Positions 63,147 to 64,000 of a DNA stretch of 64,000 nucleotides are shown in pieces. Under the pieces are notes generated by a model, which saw nothing but the letters and a program-made list of their open reading frames with translations, searched no databases and was not told the origin of the DNA. A program made the position numbers and the translations under genes. Numbering within the stretch: position 1 is the stretch's first letter; the number at the start of each line of letters is the position of its first letter. Source of the stretch: Janthinobacterium sp. BJB426 (GTDB lineage Bacteria > Pseudomonadota > Gammaproteobacteria > Burkholderiales > Burkholderiaceae_D); the NCBI RefSeq assembly GCF_002735705.1, contig NZ_PDZL01000011.1, positions 1 through 64,000 on the forward strand. The letters run 5' to 3'.

Positions 63147-63617
63147 ATGCAACGTAAATCTTTGGATGTCTGGGTCGGCTTGTTCGTCTTGCTGGGTGTG
63201 GCGGCATTGATGTTTTTGGCGCTTAAGGCCGGCAATATGAGCTCGCTGTCTTTCAGCAAGACGTATACCATTACGGCCAAGTTCGACAATATTGGCGGCC
63301 TCAAGCCGCAGGCGCCCGTCAAGGGTGCCGGCGTGGTGGTGGGGCGCGTGGCGGAGATCCGCTTTGACGACAAGACCTACCAGGCGCTGGTGAAACTCGA
63401 CATCGAAGATGGCTATAAATTTCCGAAAGACAGCTCGGCCAAGATTTTGACGGCCGGTTTGCTGGGTGAGCAATATATCGGCCTGGAAGCAGGCGGCGAT
63501 CTGGCGAACCTGGCAGAGGGCGACAAGATCGCCCGTACTCAATCGGCCACAGTGCTGGAAGACCTGATCAATCAGTTCATCTACAGCAAGGCAGCGGAAG
63601 GAAAGGACAGCAAATGA
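63147..63617 (+). CDS. mlaD: Mla MCE-domain substrate-binding protein
   Basis: 156 residues from the ATG at 63147 with TTAGGA upstream (an in-frame TTG at 63141 is unlikely). One N-terminal membrane anchor (about 8-27) and a single MCE domain (about 35-118, TITAKFDNIGGLKPQAPVKGAGVVVGRV). It forms the hexameric periplasmic channel of the Mla complex. It overlaps mlaA by 4 bases. Confidence 0.95.
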   Translation: MQRKSLDVWVGLFVLLGVAALMFLALKAGNMSSLSFSKTYTITAKFDNIGGLKPQAPVKGAGVVVGRVAEIRFDDKTYQALVKLDIEDGYKFPKDSSAKILTAGLLGEQYIGLEAGGDLANLAEGDKIARTQSATVLEDLINQFIYSKAAEGKDSK

Positions 63618-64000
63618 GCGAGTCGACCAAGCAATTCCAAGGCAGCCTGGCGCGTATCGGCCTGGCCCTGGCCATCGCCGCCAGCGTAAGCGCTTGCGCC
63701 ACCGGCACCAATCCGCGCGACCCGCTCGAGGGTTACAACCGCGCCATGTTCAAGTTCAACGACACCGTCGACCAGGTGGCCCTGAAACCGGTCGCCACGG
63801 CCTACAAGACGGTCACGCCATCTTTCGTGCAAACGGGCGTGGGCAACTTCTTCGGCAACTTGTCCGATGTGTGGAGCGCCGTGAACAATTTGCTGCAAGG
63901 CAAGGGCGAGGCGGGCTTGCAAGACGTCGTGCGCGTCAGCATGAACTCGACTTTCGGTATCCTCGGCTTGATCGACATCGCGTCGCAGGCGGGCATTCCC
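63614..64000 (+). CDS. mlaA: Mla outer-membrane lipoprotein MlaA (partial)
   Basis: The first 129 codons are inside the window and the frame runs off the end. A lipoprotein signal has its lipobox Cys at residue 28 (ASVSAC). The MlaA/VacJ signature follows (DPLEGYNRAMFKFNDTVDQVALKPVATAYKTVTPSFVQTGVGNFFGNLSD). It removes misplaced phospholipids from the outer leaflet in complex with porins. The start lies in the ATGA overlap with mlaD. Confidence 0.95.
   Translation, partial: MSESTKQFQGSLARIGLALAIAASVSACATGTNPRDPLEGYNRAMFKFNDTVDQVALKPVATAYKTVTPSFVQTGVGNFFGNLSDVWSAVNNLLQGKGEAGLQDVVRVSMNSTFGILGLIDIASQAGIP

Overview
The window looks like a chromosomal segment of a GC-rich betaproteobacterium of the Oxalobacteraceae (Janthinobacterium/Massilia/Duganella type). 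The evidence is the betaproteobacterial 5S rRNA 3' end at the left edge, a LiuR-controlled leucine catabolism block, the order gltB-gltD-mlaFEDA at the right edge, and overall codon use. The genus is an inference from content. No plasmid, phage or CRISPR hallmarks are visible.

Left part (1-11.9 kb). The end of an rRNA operon is followed by a MarR regulator with a CPBP membrane protease and a strong palindromic operator. On the minus strand lie a fused SpmA-SpmB membrane protein and the PBP4-type peptidase DacB. Next come a family-5 solute-binding protein and a TonB-dependent receptor that share a two-block upstream motif with identical spacing, then a Tat-exported S66 LD-carboxypeptidase, a YihY-type membrane protein, and a promoter-to-terminator unit with no convincing gene (candidate small RNA).

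Minus-strand catabolic block (11.9-18.6 kb). The order of transcription is LiuR, isovaleryl-CoA dehydrogenase, isocitrate dehydrogenase kinase/phosphatase AceK, thiolase, SDR and a second acyl-CoA dehydrogenase. Two near-identical LiuR-type operators lie about 70 bases upstream of liuR and of liuA. aceK overlaps the thiolase start by 4 bases. An AT-richer stretch with an HTH regulator follows, then ubiX, grxD, a GNAT acetyltransferase and tex.

Central accessory system (24.2-48.7 kb), the most notable part. A cell-surface-signalling trio (a barrel-less STN-TonB_C protein, an ECF sigma factor and a FecR-type anti-sigma factor) is followed by a 4554-residue two-partner-secretion exoprotein, its TpsB transporter, a DUF2341-LamG-ExbB fusion, ExbD, TonB, a putative porin, a periplasmic coiled-coil protein and a YbjN-like protein, closed by a strong terminator. 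A Pho-box-like element precedes the trio. A composite promoter motif with the same internal spacing at every block precedes both tpsA and tpsB. The layout resembles the Vre/Pdt phosphate-starvation system of Pseudomonas aeruginosa, with a lectin-like/ExbB fusion as the distinctive part.

Right part (48.7-64 kb). A Snf2-family helicase, a two-component pair, a REP-associated transposase-like gene with a degenerate HUH motif between REP-like inverted repeats, glutamate synthase gltBD, and the phospholipid-trafficking operon mlaF-mlaE-mlaD-mlaA, with mlaA cut by the window end.
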